64,000 bases of DNA from Verrucomicrobiota bacterium (GCA_014860005.1 JACZKP010000109.1:62001-126000); one strand, 5' to 3'; counted from the first letter of the stretch, positions 10,366 through 19,294 are shown. The notes: generated from the letters alone by a model not told the origin. Numbers and translations: made by a program.

Positions 10366-11538
10366 TCAGCGGTCGGCCGTCAGACCCTCGATGGTCCGTG
10401 ATCCTACCGCCCGTGATAAGTTCCCGGCTACTTCGGTCAGCAACTTTTCCCATTGCGGCAAAACCACCGACCAATCGAATTGTTCTGCCTTGGCGCGGGC
10501 ATTGAGTGAGAGACGTTCGGCAAGTCCCGGCTCGGTCAGAATCCGTCTGACTGCGGCCGCCATGGCTTGAGAATCATTTGGAGGAACCAAGAGTGCATCA
10601 TGGCCATGCTCCCAGAGCAGAGGCAACTCGCCGACATTGGTGGACACGATGCACAGGCCACAAGCCGCCGCCTCCATCACAGAAACTCCAAAACTCTCAT
10701 GATTTGTTGTGTTGAGGAAGATATCGCCCGAGTTCAGGGCCGCAGGCACACCACTCTTCGGCACCGCCCCGGGCAAGCGCACTTTATCTTCCAATTGCAG
10801 CTTTCCGATTTCAGCTTTCAGCCTTTCAAAAGAACCATCCCCCTTGTCCGGACCGAACATCGTCAAATGGAAGGCTGAAGGCTGAAGGCTAAAAGCTGAA
10901 GGGGCGGCCGAATTAGGCGACACCTCACCCTGACCCTCTCCCCGGCCGAGGCGGAGAGGGGAGGGCTGAGTGGAGCAGAGATGGGCGAGGGTGCGGACGG
11001 CCATGGACGGATTGTAGATGTTGTGAAATGCACGGAGCCAGATGAATTTCGGTTGTGGATTTGATCGCAGCCTAAACTGATAAGCTGCGAGATCAATTGC
11101 GTTTGGTAGGAGCAACAGATCGTCTCGATAGGCGCGCAGCGCTTCCTGTAGATAATGTGAAGGCGTTGTGACCGCACGGGCAGAGATCAGCAACCCCCGC
11201 ACCCGCCCTGGCCAGCGCCGGGCGAAAGTCGGCAGGTTGCCGCCGTGCAAAGTCAGAATGAACGGCTTGCCCAAGCGCCCGAGTAGCCAGCAAACGCATT
11301 CCGCCCAAACAAATGACGGACCGCTATAAACATCCACTTGCGCGACGACATACTCGCCTCGTCGTCGCCACACGGTCATCAGCATGTCGGTCAAACGACT
11401 GATTCTAGCCGGTTTTTCGGAGGTGGTGAGCACAGGCCAACCTGCTGATGAGAGACGAGCGGCCAACAACTCACAGACGGTGTACGAGCCAGGCCGTGCG
11501 GAGCTCAAAAAATTGCCCACCAGGAGCGTTCTGGGCAT
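10366..11538 (-). CDS. Family 4 glycosyltransferase with repeat-derived insertion
   Basis: This is a GT-B glycosyltransferase using an activated sugar donor. The N-domain begins TLLVGNF and contains TLHGGN. The C-domain has LTMFGPDKGDGS, VRLPGAV and the donor-binding ESFGVSVMEAAACGLCIVSTNVGE block. The ATG at 11538 (MPRTLLVGNF) is preferred to a GTG 45 bases upstream. Between the domains, about 37 residues are translated from a palindromic and heptamer repeat; the region would normally be a short link before the LTMFGP strand. The last residues are also repeat-derived. The catalytic motifs are intact. Confidence 0.9.
   Translation of the reverse strand: MPRTLLVGNFLSSARPGSYTVCELLAARLSSAGWPVLTTSEKPARISRLTDMLMTVWRRRGEYVVAQVDVYSGPSFVWAECVCWLLGRLGKPFILTLHGGNLPTFARRWPGRVRGLLISARAVTTPSHYLQEALRAYRDDLLLLPNAIDLAAYQFRLRSNPQPKFIWLRAFHNIYNPSMAVRTLAHLCSTQPSPLRLGRGEGQGEVSPNSAAPSAFSLQPSAFHLTMFGPDKGDGSFERLKAEIGKLQLEDKVRLPGAVPKSGVPAALNSGDIFLNTTNHESFGVSVMEAAACGLCIVSTNVGELPLLWEHGHDALLVPPNDSQAMAAAVRRILTEPGLAERLSLNARAKAEQFDWSVVLPQWEKLLTEVAGNLSRAVGSRTIEGLTADR
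10866..10990. repeat. Palindromic and GGCTGAA heptamer repeat inserted in the GT4 gene
   Basis: GGCTGAA heptamers (about 10869-10902) are followed by the box GACACCTCACCC, a CCCTCTCC...GGAGAGGG hairpin and a GAGGGTG tail. The layout is the same as in the insertion within the DegT gene at 4043-4205. Confidence 0.82.
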
Positions 11539-11586
11539 TGGGCAAGATGAATTCTCTGGAAACTGTTTCTGCTTAGATGCCACTTG

Positions 11587-12171
11587 CTAGAAAGTATTCG
11601 GCTGATCCAAAGCGGACGTAGCTTCCCTCGCAGCTGCGGCGATAGATATGTCCTCAAGTGGCTTGATGATTCGGGCCGGAACGCCTGCGACGAGTACGTT
11701 TGAAGGAGCATCTTTAGTGACCACAGCCCCAGCGGCAACGCACGATCCCCCGCCAATTGTAACCCCTGCAGTCAAGGCGGCATGCGCTCCGATCCAACAC
11801 CCGGCTCCAATGCTGACTGGGGCGTTTTTCGCGGGACCATACCGGAATGACCCATTCTTGCGAGTATGATTACCAGAGGCGATTGCGCAATACGGTCCCA
11901 GCATGACTTCGTCTGCAATCCGGATTTCAGAGTTCGCCATCAAACAGCTGCCGTAAGCGATGAAGACATCTCTCCCAAGATGAATGTTCATGGGATTGTG
12001 GAATACTACATTTCGCCCAAAGCGTAAGTTCTTCGAACAGGACCCAAAAAATGGGCGACAGGCCCACCCGCGCAAGCGGTAAAACAAAACATTGTCCGGA
12101 AGCCAGTTTGTAAACAGCTGAACAAAATGTAATGGCCAGTCGTGGCGTAGCAGTCTCCAACTCTTCTTCAT
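11587..12171 (-). CDS. Left-handed beta-helix acyltransferase (WbbJ/sugar O-acetyltransferase type)
   Basis: A hexapeptide-repeat acyltransferase, expected to put an acetyl or similar group on a sugar of the polysaccharide. The isoleucine-patch repeats run from about residue 50 to 180, and the catalytic-histidine region contains SGNHTRKNGSF. The end IGGGSCVAAGAVVTKDAPSN is characteristic of the family. The ATG at 12171 is chosen because it overlaps the upstream stop as ATGA, which suggests translational coupling. At 194 residues it is the usual family size. Confidence 0.9.
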   Translation of the reverse strand: MKKSWRLLRHDWPLHFVQLFTNWLPDNVLFYRLRGWACRPFFGSCSKNLRFGRNVVFHNPMNIHLGRDVFIAYGSCLMANSEIRIADEVMLGPYCAIASGNHTRKNGSFRYGPAKNAPVSIGAGCWIGAHAALTAGVTIGGGSCVAAGAVVTKDAPSNVLVAGVPARIIKPLEDISIAAAAREATSALDQPNTF

Positions 12172-13340
12172 CGCGGCCTCCTCGCCCAACGCTCAACATC
12201 GCGGATCAGATTCCCGACTTGCGTCTCAAGGGTTGAATCCAACGCCAGAGCTTTCCCTTTCTGAATCATTCCACGCCTGCGGATGCGGTCCTTAATTACC
12301 CTGCGGATGGCTTTAGCCAACTCATCCGAGCTGGCTGGAATCACCAGCTCGGCTGACTCCCCCACAGAATCGGGGATGGACCCGACCCGGGTGGCAACGA
12401 CCGGCAAACTGTGCGCCATCGCTTCCCAGATTGTCCGCGGAAAGCCTTCGAAATCGGACTTCGAAGCGATCACGTAGATATCCGACTTGCGGTAATGGGC
12501 AAATAACTCTGGTCCTGCGGCCTTGGGACCATGGAACTTCACGCGCTCCCCTACCTGCAAGCGACCGGCAACTTGCTGCATTTCGTCCAGCACGTCGTCC
12601 CCCTTTTCCGGCCAGCCCACCAAATCCAACACGACGTCTTCGCCTTGTTGAACCAGCAGGGCCAGCGCCTCGACCATCTCGATGAGACCTTTGCCGCGGG
12701 TCATGCGACCGGTGTAGAGCAGGCGATACGGTGCGCGGATGCAGGTGTCTTCGCGATCAAAGAAATCTGCCCGTGTGAGCGTTGTGGTGCGGGTCTCCAC
12801 CAGATTGGGGATCGTCGGCTGCAATTCCCGAAACAACTTGCGGCTGTTGACGAACGTCAGGCTGCGTTTGGCCACCTGGTCCTGGCGTCGCCGATTCCAT
12901 TGCCACAAAAGACGGATCGCCTCCCGCCGCCAGCACGGCTGCCGCGAGTCATCCACTCCGGCGACGGCGTCGCCAACCAACAGGAGTGCCGTAGGCACAG
13001 GGCTGGCGGCATCAGCCAACGTCGGCAACAGCGGCGAGGGGCCACGCAGCAGCAGGGCATCGAGACCACTTTTCTCCTTGCGCAGAATTGCCCCATACTT
13101 GCGCACCGACAACAACCGGCGTGGCACCGAGGCGTGGGGTCCCAGGCCAACCAAACGGACGTTCCGCCTTTGAATCGCGTAATCCATCTGTGCCTGCTCG
13201 CTCGGCAAAGGCGAATGGAGAAAGCAAATCACTTCGGAGCAGTAGTCCGCCAAAGCATCCACAAACCGGCCTTGGTAGGCCGGCATGCGGATTTGGCCGC
13301 CGTCCAGCATGGCGGGCACGTGGTAATGAAAGCCGAGACG
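12168..13340 (-). CDS. Family 4 glycosyltransferase
   Basis: GT-B fold glycosyltransferase of the polysaccharide pathway. The C-domain starts with LLYTGRMTRGKGL and has VVLDLVGWPEKGDD, VKFHGP, and the donor-site motif SDFEGFPRTIWEAMAHSLPVV split over about residues 300-325. The ATG at 13340 (MRLGFHYHVPA) is chosen because the preceding codons read through a heptamer repeat. The 3' end overlaps the acyltransferase gene by four bases. Confidence 0.9.
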   Translation of the reverse strand, partial: RLGFHYHVPAMLDGGQIRMPAYQGRFVDALADYCSEVICFLHSPLPSEQAQMDYAIQRRNVRLVGLGPHASVPRRLLSVRKYGAILRKEKSGLDALLLRGPSPLLPTLADAASPVPTALLLVGDAVAGVDDSRQPCWRREAIRLLWQWNRRRQDQVAKRSLTFVNSRKLFRELQPTIPNLVETRTTTLTRADFFDREDTCIRAPYRLLYTGRMTRGKGLIEMVEALALLVQQGEDVVLDLVGWPEKGDDVLDEMQQVAGRLQVGERVKFHGPKAAGPELFAHYRKSDIYVIASKSDFEGFPRTIWEAMAHSLPVVATRVGSIPDSVGESAELVIPASSDELAKAIRRVIKDRIRRRGMIQKGKALALDSTLETQVGNLIRDVERWARRPR

Positions 13341-13347
13341 CATGAGG

Positions 13348-13389
13348 GTCAGGGGGCAGAGGTCAGCGCTCAGAGACCAGAGGTCAGAA
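13348..13389. repeat. AG...TC heptamer repeat
   Basis: Seven-base period copies of AGAGGTC/AGAGACC/AGCGCTC lie between the GT4 start and the end of the split four-helix-bundle gene, and supply that gene's last codons. Confidence 0.75.
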
Positions 13390-13582
13390 AGGGGCCAGGA
13401 TTGTTGATCATGCTGCCAAGCATTTTGCCGATTTCTATACAAAGCGAAGTGAGTTCGACGTGTTGTTCATCGGTGATGTAGCCACAATCCTTGGCAAAGT
13501 CCAAGGAGGAGTCGGTCTCACTGTTCTCACCATCGCAGTCCGTCAGCTTTGAGATGAAATGCGCCTCGTAGCGTCGTTTGGC
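13370..13582 (-). pseudogene. C-terminal half of a split S23-type four-helix-bundle gene
   Basis: The minus strand encodes AKRRYEAHFISKLTD, then GENSETD..LDFAKDCGYI and IGKMLGSMINNPG. This is the second half of an S23-family protein, the family first seen in 23S rRNA intervening sequences. No good start codon precedes it. It continues exactly where the N-terminal half (13838-14029) stops, in the same reading frame, 279 bp away. The segment between them carries a GIY-YIG nuclease gene. Confidence 0.88.
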
Positions 13583-13861
13583 CCCCTCCGAGGGCGTAGC
13601 GTCATTTCTCAAGCCAACGATGCCGACGTCCACGTGATTGCTTGAGCTGCCGCTCAAACCATCGTGCCTCGCTTCTGGTAGCAAAGTTCTCGACACGCAC
13701 AAGAACCCAGGGTTTGTCATTTTTTGTTGATGGGACTCGACCTGCATTATGTTCCTTCAAGCGGCGCTCTACGAAACCGCTTTGACCGATGTAAATCCTG
13801 CCGCTCTTTTCACTCCGGATTGCATAAACGAAGAACATCAACCGGCCTCTACGGGGCAGAG
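13583..13861 (-). mobile_element. Candidate 279-bp insertion carrying only a GIY-YIG nuclease gene
   Basis: Removing these 279 bases (93 codons, so frame-neutral) rejoins LREAW with AKRRYEA and restores a continuous four-helix-bundle gene. The nuclease ORF takes up 237 of the 279 bases, leaving about 20 bases on each side. The words GACGCTACG just inside the 3' end and GACGCTACG in the adjoining host gene form a nine-base direct repeat. Both ends can fold as short GC hairpins (CTCT..AGAG and CCCTC..GAGGG). Mobility is inference; the interruption itself is directly visible. Confidence 0.65.
13602..13838 (-). CDS. GIY-YIG nuclease family protein
   Basis: A 78-residue single-domain GIY-YIG protein. 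FVYAIRSEKSGRIYIGQS holds the paired Y and YIG strands; then come ERRLKEHNAG with the catalytic Arg region, and SEARWFERQLKQ with the metal-binding Glu. This is the whole nuclease module without a DNA-binding domain, like other solitary small members. Its ATG overlaps the stop of the upstream half-gene as TGATG, so translation is probably coupled. It sits inside an S23-type gene, which suggests a homing-like history. No function in repair can be assigned. Confidence 0.92.
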   Translation of the reverse strand: MFFVYAIRSEKSGRIYIGQSGFVERRLKEHNAGRVPSTKNDKPWVLVRVENFATRSEARWFERQLKQSRGRRHRWLEK

Positions 13862-14029
13862 CCAAGCTTCGCGCAGATTCAAACAAACAGAACGCGAAGA
13901 GCGACGGATTTGACTCGTCAGCGCAAACTTTTCCTCGACGGGAAAACTCTGGCTCAAACGGAACAACCGCATGGCCACCTCATAAGCCTTCTGGTAAACT
14001 TTCAGATCTTTGGCTGAGTTGATTTGCAT
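13838..14029 (-). pseudogene. N-terminal half of a split S23-type four-helix-bundle gene
   Basis: From the ATG at 14029 the frame reads MQINSAKDLKVYQKAYEVAM, then LSQSFPVEEKFALTSQIRRS and SVCLNLREAW. This is the first two helices of the S23 family. After REAW it runs seven more codons into unrelated sequence and stops at the TGA that overlaps the GIY-YIG start. The missing half is at 13370-13582. An intact relative, with the same QIRRSSRSV signature, is present at 62114-62506. Confidence 0.9.
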
Positions 14030-14096
14030 TGCTTGCTGAACGCGGTTTTTCTGACCACTGATCTCTGTTCTCTGAAAACTCTGCTTTCTTTCTGCT

Positions 14097-15590
14097 TTAC
14101 CTGCCTCCAACCGCGACCGGTCGTCCGGGCGCGAAGGTGGGGCGGGGACGAACCACCTGCGGGTGCGCCGGGTTCACGGAGTTCTGCGCGCGAACGCGCG
14201 CCGCGAGGACGATGGTCGCGGCGAGCAGGCCATAGACAAACCAGGCATGGGTGCCGGTGAGACCGGACAACACCCAGAGATGCACACTCATCCCAATGAA
14301 ACTGGCGTAAACGCCCAGCCCCCAGCGTTCTCCCGCACGGTTAAGCGCTGCCGCTGAATGGGCACCACGTACCGCTAAAACGGCCAGCAGGAATGCCAAC
14401 GGTAATCCTCCAATGAGTCCGCCCTCGGCGAGAAAGCTGAGGTAGGAATTGTGGGAGCCCTTCGTGTTGATACGCTGTTCGGCCTCCTTACTGAAGACCT
14501 GTGGTAGTTCCAATGGCACATAGACATCCCTGAAGCGTCCAGGCCCGACGCCAAAGAAAGGTGATTCGGAAACAAGCCGCCAGCTCTTTCGATTCAGCGC
14601 CCGGCGGCTCATGTACGATTTGTCTCCCTCCAGATTCTCGAAGGTGGAGAAGCGGCTGAGGACCGCCTCGCGGGCACGAGTGCTTCCGGCCAGAATGGCC
14701 ACCAACGCCAAGGCGGCAAACCCCACGGGCAGGACGAGCCGTAGAGAAGCTCCTGGACGGGAGACAAATGCCAGTAGAGAAAAAACAGCCAATGCCAGCG
14801 CGATACAGATCCAAGAGCCCCGTGACCCGTTTATGGCACAGGCAAACAGGACAGCGAACAGACCGGCGGCACAAAGCAGCTTACGGAGAAACCCGCGGCC
14901 AAGAAACACGGGAAACAAAAAGGGCGTGAAAGTGGAAAACAAAATGCCGTAGGTGTTCTGGGTGGTGAATATTGTGTCGGTCCAAGCTCCGACCTTCCCT
15001 AACGCGATACCCTCAAAGCAACGCAAGCCGGCCAGCACCACCACAGCGCTGCCCAAGAGGTATGGCAGCCGGCGCTGGATACCAAAATCCGCAGCCACAT
15101 AGGCGGTGACCAGGAATACCGTAAGCCAGAACAGGTAGCGGTTGAGATAGGCTATTTCGATCATCTTGAATTCGCGTGCCCCGAACCAAGGACCGTTGGC
15201 AAGGAACGCAACGACCATGCCCAGCCAGATAGCTGCGGCTACCAGGACCCAGCCACGGTAGAGATGAATCCAAGGATTCGCTGGGTGAAAGAAAGCATAG
15301 AACATTACGGGCAGCAGCAGCGGCGCGGTGATGGACAAGCCGATGAACGGGATGTCGAAGAAGGGCAGCACCACAAAAATGCCACAGAGAAAGAAAAGTG
15401 CGCGGATGTGCGGCGGATGCGGGCGTTGCCGCAGCGTAGCGCCAGTGCGAGCGGTGAGGTGTGAAGGCCGAACCGAAAAATGAGCTTCGTTTGGCTTCCC
15501 AAGCCCGCCACAGAGTTGTTGTCGATCAGGAGACGTTCGTTTCGCGAATTGTGGTCCTCGTCTGCTACGGGGTGTTGAAACAAGTTTCAC
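14097..15590 (-). CDS. O-antigen ligase/polymerase-like multi-pass membrane protein
   Basis: A Wzy/WaaL-type integral membrane protein that should polymerise repeat units or ligate them to an acceptor. It has about ten to twelve hydrophobic segments, from ALFFLCGIFVVLPFF (about residue 64) to the end. A large external loop with FFGVGPGRF and INTKGSHNSYL (about 340-385) is the signature of the O-antigen ligase domain, including the conserved HNSYL histidine. The GTG start at 15590 overlaps the upstream stop as GTGA. The first 55 or so residues have no membrane character and may be a non-conserved extension. Ligase and polymerase cannot be told apart from sequence alone. Confidence 0.85.
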   Translation of the reverse strand: MKLVSTPRSRRGPQFAKRTSPDRQQLCGGLGKPNEAHFSVRPSHLTARTGATLRQRPHPPHIRALFFLCGIFVVLPFFDIPFIGLSITAPLLLPVMFYAFFHPANPWIHLYRGWVLVAAAIWLGMVVAFLANGPWFGAREFKMIEIAYLNRYLFWLTVFLVTAYVAADFGIQRRLPYLLGSAVVVLAGLRCFEGIALGKVGAWTDTIFTTQNTYGILFSTFTPFLFPVFLGRGFLRKLLCAAGLFAVLFACAINGSRGSWICIALALAVFSLLAFVSRPGASLRLVLPVGFAALALVAILAGSTRAREAVLSRFSTFENLEGDKSYMSRRALNRKSWRLVSESPFFGVGPGRFRDVYVPLELPQVFSKEAEQRINTKGSHNSYLSFLAEGGLIGGLPLAFLLAVLAVRGAHSAAALNRAGERWGLGVYASFIGMSVHLWVLSGLTGTHAWFVYGLLAATIVLAARVRAQNSVNPAHPQVVRPRPTFAPGRPVAVGGR

Positions 15591-16678
15591 GATGTGAGGG
15601 CGAGGTCCTTCCGCTGGCTCAGGGCTGCCTCGGCATCTTTCTGCCAGTCAATGTGCGGGGTCAACCGTTGGTGGGTGGGAGGCAGGAAGACTCCTTTGAG
15701 CGCGCCGCAGAGATAACCCCAGGCATAAGCAAAGCGGTGGGCTTTGGGGGAACGAACGGCGCGGAACACGTTCAACAATGTATTGCCAACATAGCTCTTC
15801 CAAAGGGCCAGCCGATCGGGTGTCCTCGGAGAATCAGGCCACCGGTAGTTGTCATTCAGCAACCGACGGCTATAGGCGCTGCCCCATGCCATGCGATAAG
15901 CTTTCGTGGCATACGCTTTAGGCGCATCCGCATTCGGGTGTTGAAAGACCGCGTTGAAGACCATCAACAACCGCCCGCGAGAAGCGACCCGGCGCGAAAG
16001 GAGCGTATCCTCGCCATGCCCACAGCCGATCTCGGATAGCGCAAAAAGGGCCTTCGTAAAACAGTCTTCACCTAACGCACTCATGCGATACGCCATCACG
16101 CCACCTCGCAACCATTGCACAACGGCTTGGGTATCCGCAGTCCGCTCCACCGGGCAGCGATGGCCCGAGGCCGTCAAAGCTCCAGGCTGCAGGCCACGGG
16201 ACGACCCGAATAATTTGACCACTCTTGAGCCTGGCTTCTGGCTGAAGTCGTGACGATCCCGCACGCTTTGCTGTCCCTCACCGATGTTGCCGAGATCCCC
16301 AAAGCGGATTTCGCCCGTGCAGCCCACCACTGTTGAACTGCTTGAAAGCATTGGTGCGATGAGAAGCTCCAAGGACCGTGGATCGTGGATCCGCAGATCG
16401 TCGTCCAGGTACACCAAAATCTGGGCGCCTGCATCCGCAGCCACCCGCCAACCCAGGTAACGCTGGTAGGCCAAATTTGCATGGTTTGATGGAACGTAGC
16501 ACACGGAGACATTAGACTCTCGCAACAAGTGCAAAACCTCTCCAGAGCGCGGGTCTCCATCCATCACAACGAAGTAATCCGGCTGGACACTTTGTTTCGC
16601 GAGATCGCGCAAAAGTTCCGCGAGCAGGCGGGACCGTCGGAATGTAGGAATTGCAATGGTGATTCTGGAATGGCTCAT
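15587..16678 (-). CDS. Family 2 glycosyltransferase
   Basis: GT-A fold glycosyltransferase. ITIAIPTFRRSRLL opens the nucleotide-binding domain, VVMDGDPRSG follows, and the metal site is VYLDDDLRIHD (about 108-118). The acceptor part contains WLRGGVMAYR and EIGCGHGEDTLLSRRV. It overlaps the neighbouring glycosyltransferase gene by four bases (ATGA) and the ligase gene by four bases (GTGA), so the three are probably translated from one transcript. Confidence 0.88.
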   Translation of the reverse strand: MSHSRITIAIPTFRRSRLLAELLRDLAKQSVQPDYFVVMDGDPRSGEVLHLLRESNVSVCYVPSNHANLAYQRYLGWRVAADAGAQILVYLDDDLRIHDPRSLELLIAPMLSSSSTVVGCTGEIRFGDLGNIGEGQQSVRDRHDFSQKPGSRVVKLFGSSRGLQPGALTASGHRCPVERTADTQAVVQWLRGGVMAYRMSALGEDCFTKALFALSEIGCGHGEDTLLSRRVASRGRLLMVFNAVFQHPNADAPKAYATKAYRMAWGSAYSRRLLNDNYRWPDSPRTPDRLALWKSYVGNTLLNVFRAVRSPKAHRFAYAWGYLCGALKGVFLPPTHQRLTPHIDWQKDAEAALSQRKDLALTS

Positions 16679-17766
16679 TCGCAGCCTCTTGTGTTAGACA
16701 CACTCCGACCTCGCTCGTTCAGGGCTGCGACCTGTCCGAAGATGTCAATCATTCTCGGAAACAAGCAGTGCTGCGAGTATAGCATTTCAACATGGGCACG
16801 GCCTGCCCGCCCTAATTGCAGTCGGAGGTTTTCGTCACTCACAAGCGATCTAAATGCTGCGACCCATTCGCTGTCTGACCCGCAATGAAATCCTGTCTTG
16901 CCGTCCAAGACGATGTTGCAGTTGGCACCCACCGGTGAAACCAGTGCCGGAATCCCGGCACTCATGTACAGGATAGCTTTCATTCCGCATTTCCCTCGCT
17001 CAAATGCGGCGTCTCTAAGCGGCATCGTCCCAATGTCAATCTCCTGCAGATCTTCCGCCTCAGTTGCCTCTTTCCACGGAATATGCCGCCATTTGACGCC
17101 TGACCAATCAAGCTGAGGCAATTCATCCGAAATGACGAGAAACTCAAAGTCGACGGTTTTGGCGAGCTCCATCAACGGCCCTTTAAGCATGGGCACGTAA
17201 TCACGCATGGGTTGGTGTGAGCCTGACCATCCGATGCGGAGCGGTCCCGGCCTTCTGGATTTTACGGGGCGGTAATATTCAGTATCCACCACACTTGGCC
17301 ACACACTTACACTAGGGTGGATTTCACGGGCGAACGACGCAAGTTGCTCATTGCCCGCAGTAATCCACGCGAAGGAGGGAAGTATTTTGCGCAATTTGTT
17401 CCCCCGCGAAGTAAGATGAATTGCATCATCAAAGTCGAAAATTAGGCGTGGATTGGTTTTCGCCAGGAGCGGCTCAATAAAGTTTACCTTGATCTCAGGC
17501 ACAAGGTCTCTGTTCATCATGATTACGTCAAAGGAACTGGCGTCTCGAAGAAGGGGGATCATGTTAATCAGGCGGAGAACCGTCACCGCTCGCGAATGCA
17601 GGCGCCGGCTCATTTGCCCGAGGAGCGGACTTTGCCATTCGCGAGGAAACCATTGCGTCCGCACTACCACCTGCACCCCTGCCGTTTCAAGGGGCTTCAC
17701 GAATTGCAGAATCCGGTACCGGGCTGACGGCGCCGAGCGACTGCCTGGAAGGAGCAACACTCTCAT
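16675..17766 (-). CDS. Family 4 glycosyltransferase
   Basis: GT-B glycosyltransferase. The N-terminal domain begins MRVLLLPGSRSAPSARYRI and contains FDFDDAIH. The C-domain begins LRIGWSGSHQ and has IDIGTMPLRDAAFERGKCGMK split over about 243-262, followed by GIPALVSPVGANCNIV, the usual donor-binding end. It directly abuts the upstream gene and overlaps the GT2 downstream by four bases. Confidence 0.88.
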   Translation of the reverse strand: MRVLLLPGSRSAPSARYRILQFVKPLETAGVQVVVRTQWFPREWQSPLLGQMSRRLHSRAVTVLRLINMIPLLRDASSFDVIMMNRDLVPEIKVNFIEPLLAKTNPRLIFDFDDAIHLTSRGNKLRKILPSFAWITAGNEQLASFAREIHPSVSVWPSVVDTEYYRPVKSRRPGPLRIGWSGSHQPMRDYVPMLKGPLMELAKTVDFEFLVISDELPQLDWSGVKWRHIPWKEATEAEDLQEIDIGTMPLRDAAFERGKCGMKAILYMSAGIPALVSPVGANCNIVLDGKTGFHCGSDSEWVAAFRSLVSDENLRLQLGRAGRAHVEMLYSQHCLFPRMIDIFGQVAALNERGRSVSNTRGCE

Positions 17767-19065
17767 TCAGCCGACGTTATTCTTTGCACCGGCCTTGCCC
17801 CTGCGGCGACGGTGAGTCCTCTGCCAGATCCAGGCTTTGTTCACCGCTTTCTTGATCCAATAGCCCACTTTTCTTTCACCAGTCTGAACGCGCAGGAAAC
17901 GGATCTCTTGCCGCAGCAGGATTAATTGACGGTGCAAGTCAGAGAGGTCACGGTTTTTAAGAATTGGATGCTCAGGGTACAGCTTGGCGAGGTCGAAATG
18001 TTCGGTTGGCAGCGCAACCCCACCAAATTCCACCGGAATAATCCTAGGATCGAGTTTGACGGGCCTTTGGTCAGATCGAGCAGCCCGGCCTTCTGCAATC
18101 ATGGCTTCTGCCAGTGCTACGAGCCGAGGTTGAGCAGCAGACCGGCACTCCAAGTGGTTGTATAGGATCTCCGCCTGAAAATTGAGACGCCGACTGGATG
18201 GCTGCTCCAGTTCCCTCAGGGCTCCCGCGATCTGGGCCTGCGCAGTAATGCACCACGCAGCAGGAAGATACTGCGGACTGTTTGTGTAGTCCAAGACTCC
18301 CGTTGGCAACCCCGCCAACATGGCTTCCAAGGCCAAGGTAGATGGAGTTGTGAGAACTGCGTCCACTTGCTCAAACGCGTCTCGCAGGGATTGTTGCCGC
18401 AAGTTCGGAAAGCAGTCCGTCAGGTTGAGCTTTTCATCGAGGCCGCGCCGAAGCCTCCAAACGGGCTCCCATGCAGTCTGTTGCTTGAGGAAGGCCGCCA
18501 GCTCGGTGAGCGATGCTTCGACCAGCGACATTTGTTCCTGGGTAAACGCGGGCGTATTTGCTGTTGCGATGAGCAGGCGCTTTGGGCCGCCATGGGGTGT
18601 CCTGCAAACAGGTCTGGTGATGTAATGATCAAACCGAGGCGCGCCCACGAGTTCGCACTTCCCCATTGCACCCCAAGCCTCAAGAGTGCGGGCACTGGCC
18701 CATCCAAAGCAGGCCACCTTGTCAGTTGTGACGGGCTGGTTGTACGGCGTCCCTCCCCCCATTCCAAATCTTGGATTTTCCCATTGATTGCGCCACTCAA
18801 TGATTCCGTCCATTAAATAGAGGCTTGGGATGGACATCTGTCTCGCTTTGTCCACGCAGCCCGAAGACTCGTACGAATCGCAGCTTGCGGTCACCAGCAG
18901 GTCCGGCTTGTGCATCTGAACGCATTCCGGACTCCAATCCGCAGTTTTTGTCAGCTCAAATGCCTCGCCTAACGGAGCGTAGTGCCCCTCTTGCTGGCGG
19001 CAAAGTGCGAGCACCTGGGGGCGCAGATTTGAGAGTGATGAGGGCTGGCTCACGAGGTTACCCAC
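17767..19065 (-). CDS. Putative GT-B fold glycosyl/glycerophosphotransferase-like protein
   Basis: Not assigned to a named family with confidence. The second half looks like a GT-B sugar-nucleotide domain: VDAVLTTPSTLALEAMLAG and LPTGVLDYTNSPQY resemble the donor-binding block of capsule and teichoic-acid type transferases. Residues about 375-432 form a short coiled coil followed by a strongly basic tail (RTHRRRRGKAGAKN), possibly a membrane-surface anchor. The gene stands at the head of four tightly packed glycosyltransferase/ligase genes, which supports a role in the same polysaccharide. A non-catalytic role is possible. Confidence 0.65.
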   Translation of the reverse strand: MGNLVSQPSSLSNLRPQVLALCRQQEGHYAPLGEAFELTKTADWSPECVQMHKPDLLVTASCDSYESSGCVDKARQMSIPSLYLMDGIIEWRNQWENPRFGMGGGTPYNQPVTTDKVACFGWASARTLEAWGAMGKCELVGAPRFDHYITRPVCRTPHGGPKRLLIATANTPAFTQEQMSLVEASLTELAAFLKQQTAWEPVWRLRRGLDEKLNLTDCFPNLRQQSLRDAFEQVDAVLTTPSTLALEAMLAGLPTGVLDYTNSPQYLPAAWCITAQAQIAGALRELEQPSSRRLNFQAEILYNHLECRSAAQPRLVALAEAMIAEGRAARSDQRPVKLDPRIIPVEFGGVALPTEHFDLAKLYPEHPILKNRDLSDLHRQLILLRQEIRFLRVQTGERKVGYWIKKAVNKAWIWQRTHRRRRGKAGAKNNVG

Positions 19066-19294
19066 TCAGTCATATCTAAGCGGGCGCGACCCATTGGCCG
19101 CGCCTGTTGGCGAAAACGGGAAGGAGCAATCCTGGTTCATACGAGTTATAAGCCTTGGCAAATCATAGTAATCCGGAAGTAAGACGGAGGCAGCACAACT
19201 CCGCGCGCTAGCAACTAGTCTTGGCCGCAGATCGCATGATATCGGATGAGCCCGAGGCTGTTGGTTTCCTTGATCAGGCGATTAGCGTTAAGAG

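Noticed and set aside
13583..13861. Group I/II intron or intein interrupting the four-helix-bundle gene
   Set aside because: Only about 40 non-ORF bases remain, too few for a ribozyme core, and the host frame meets a stop at once, which excludes an intein.
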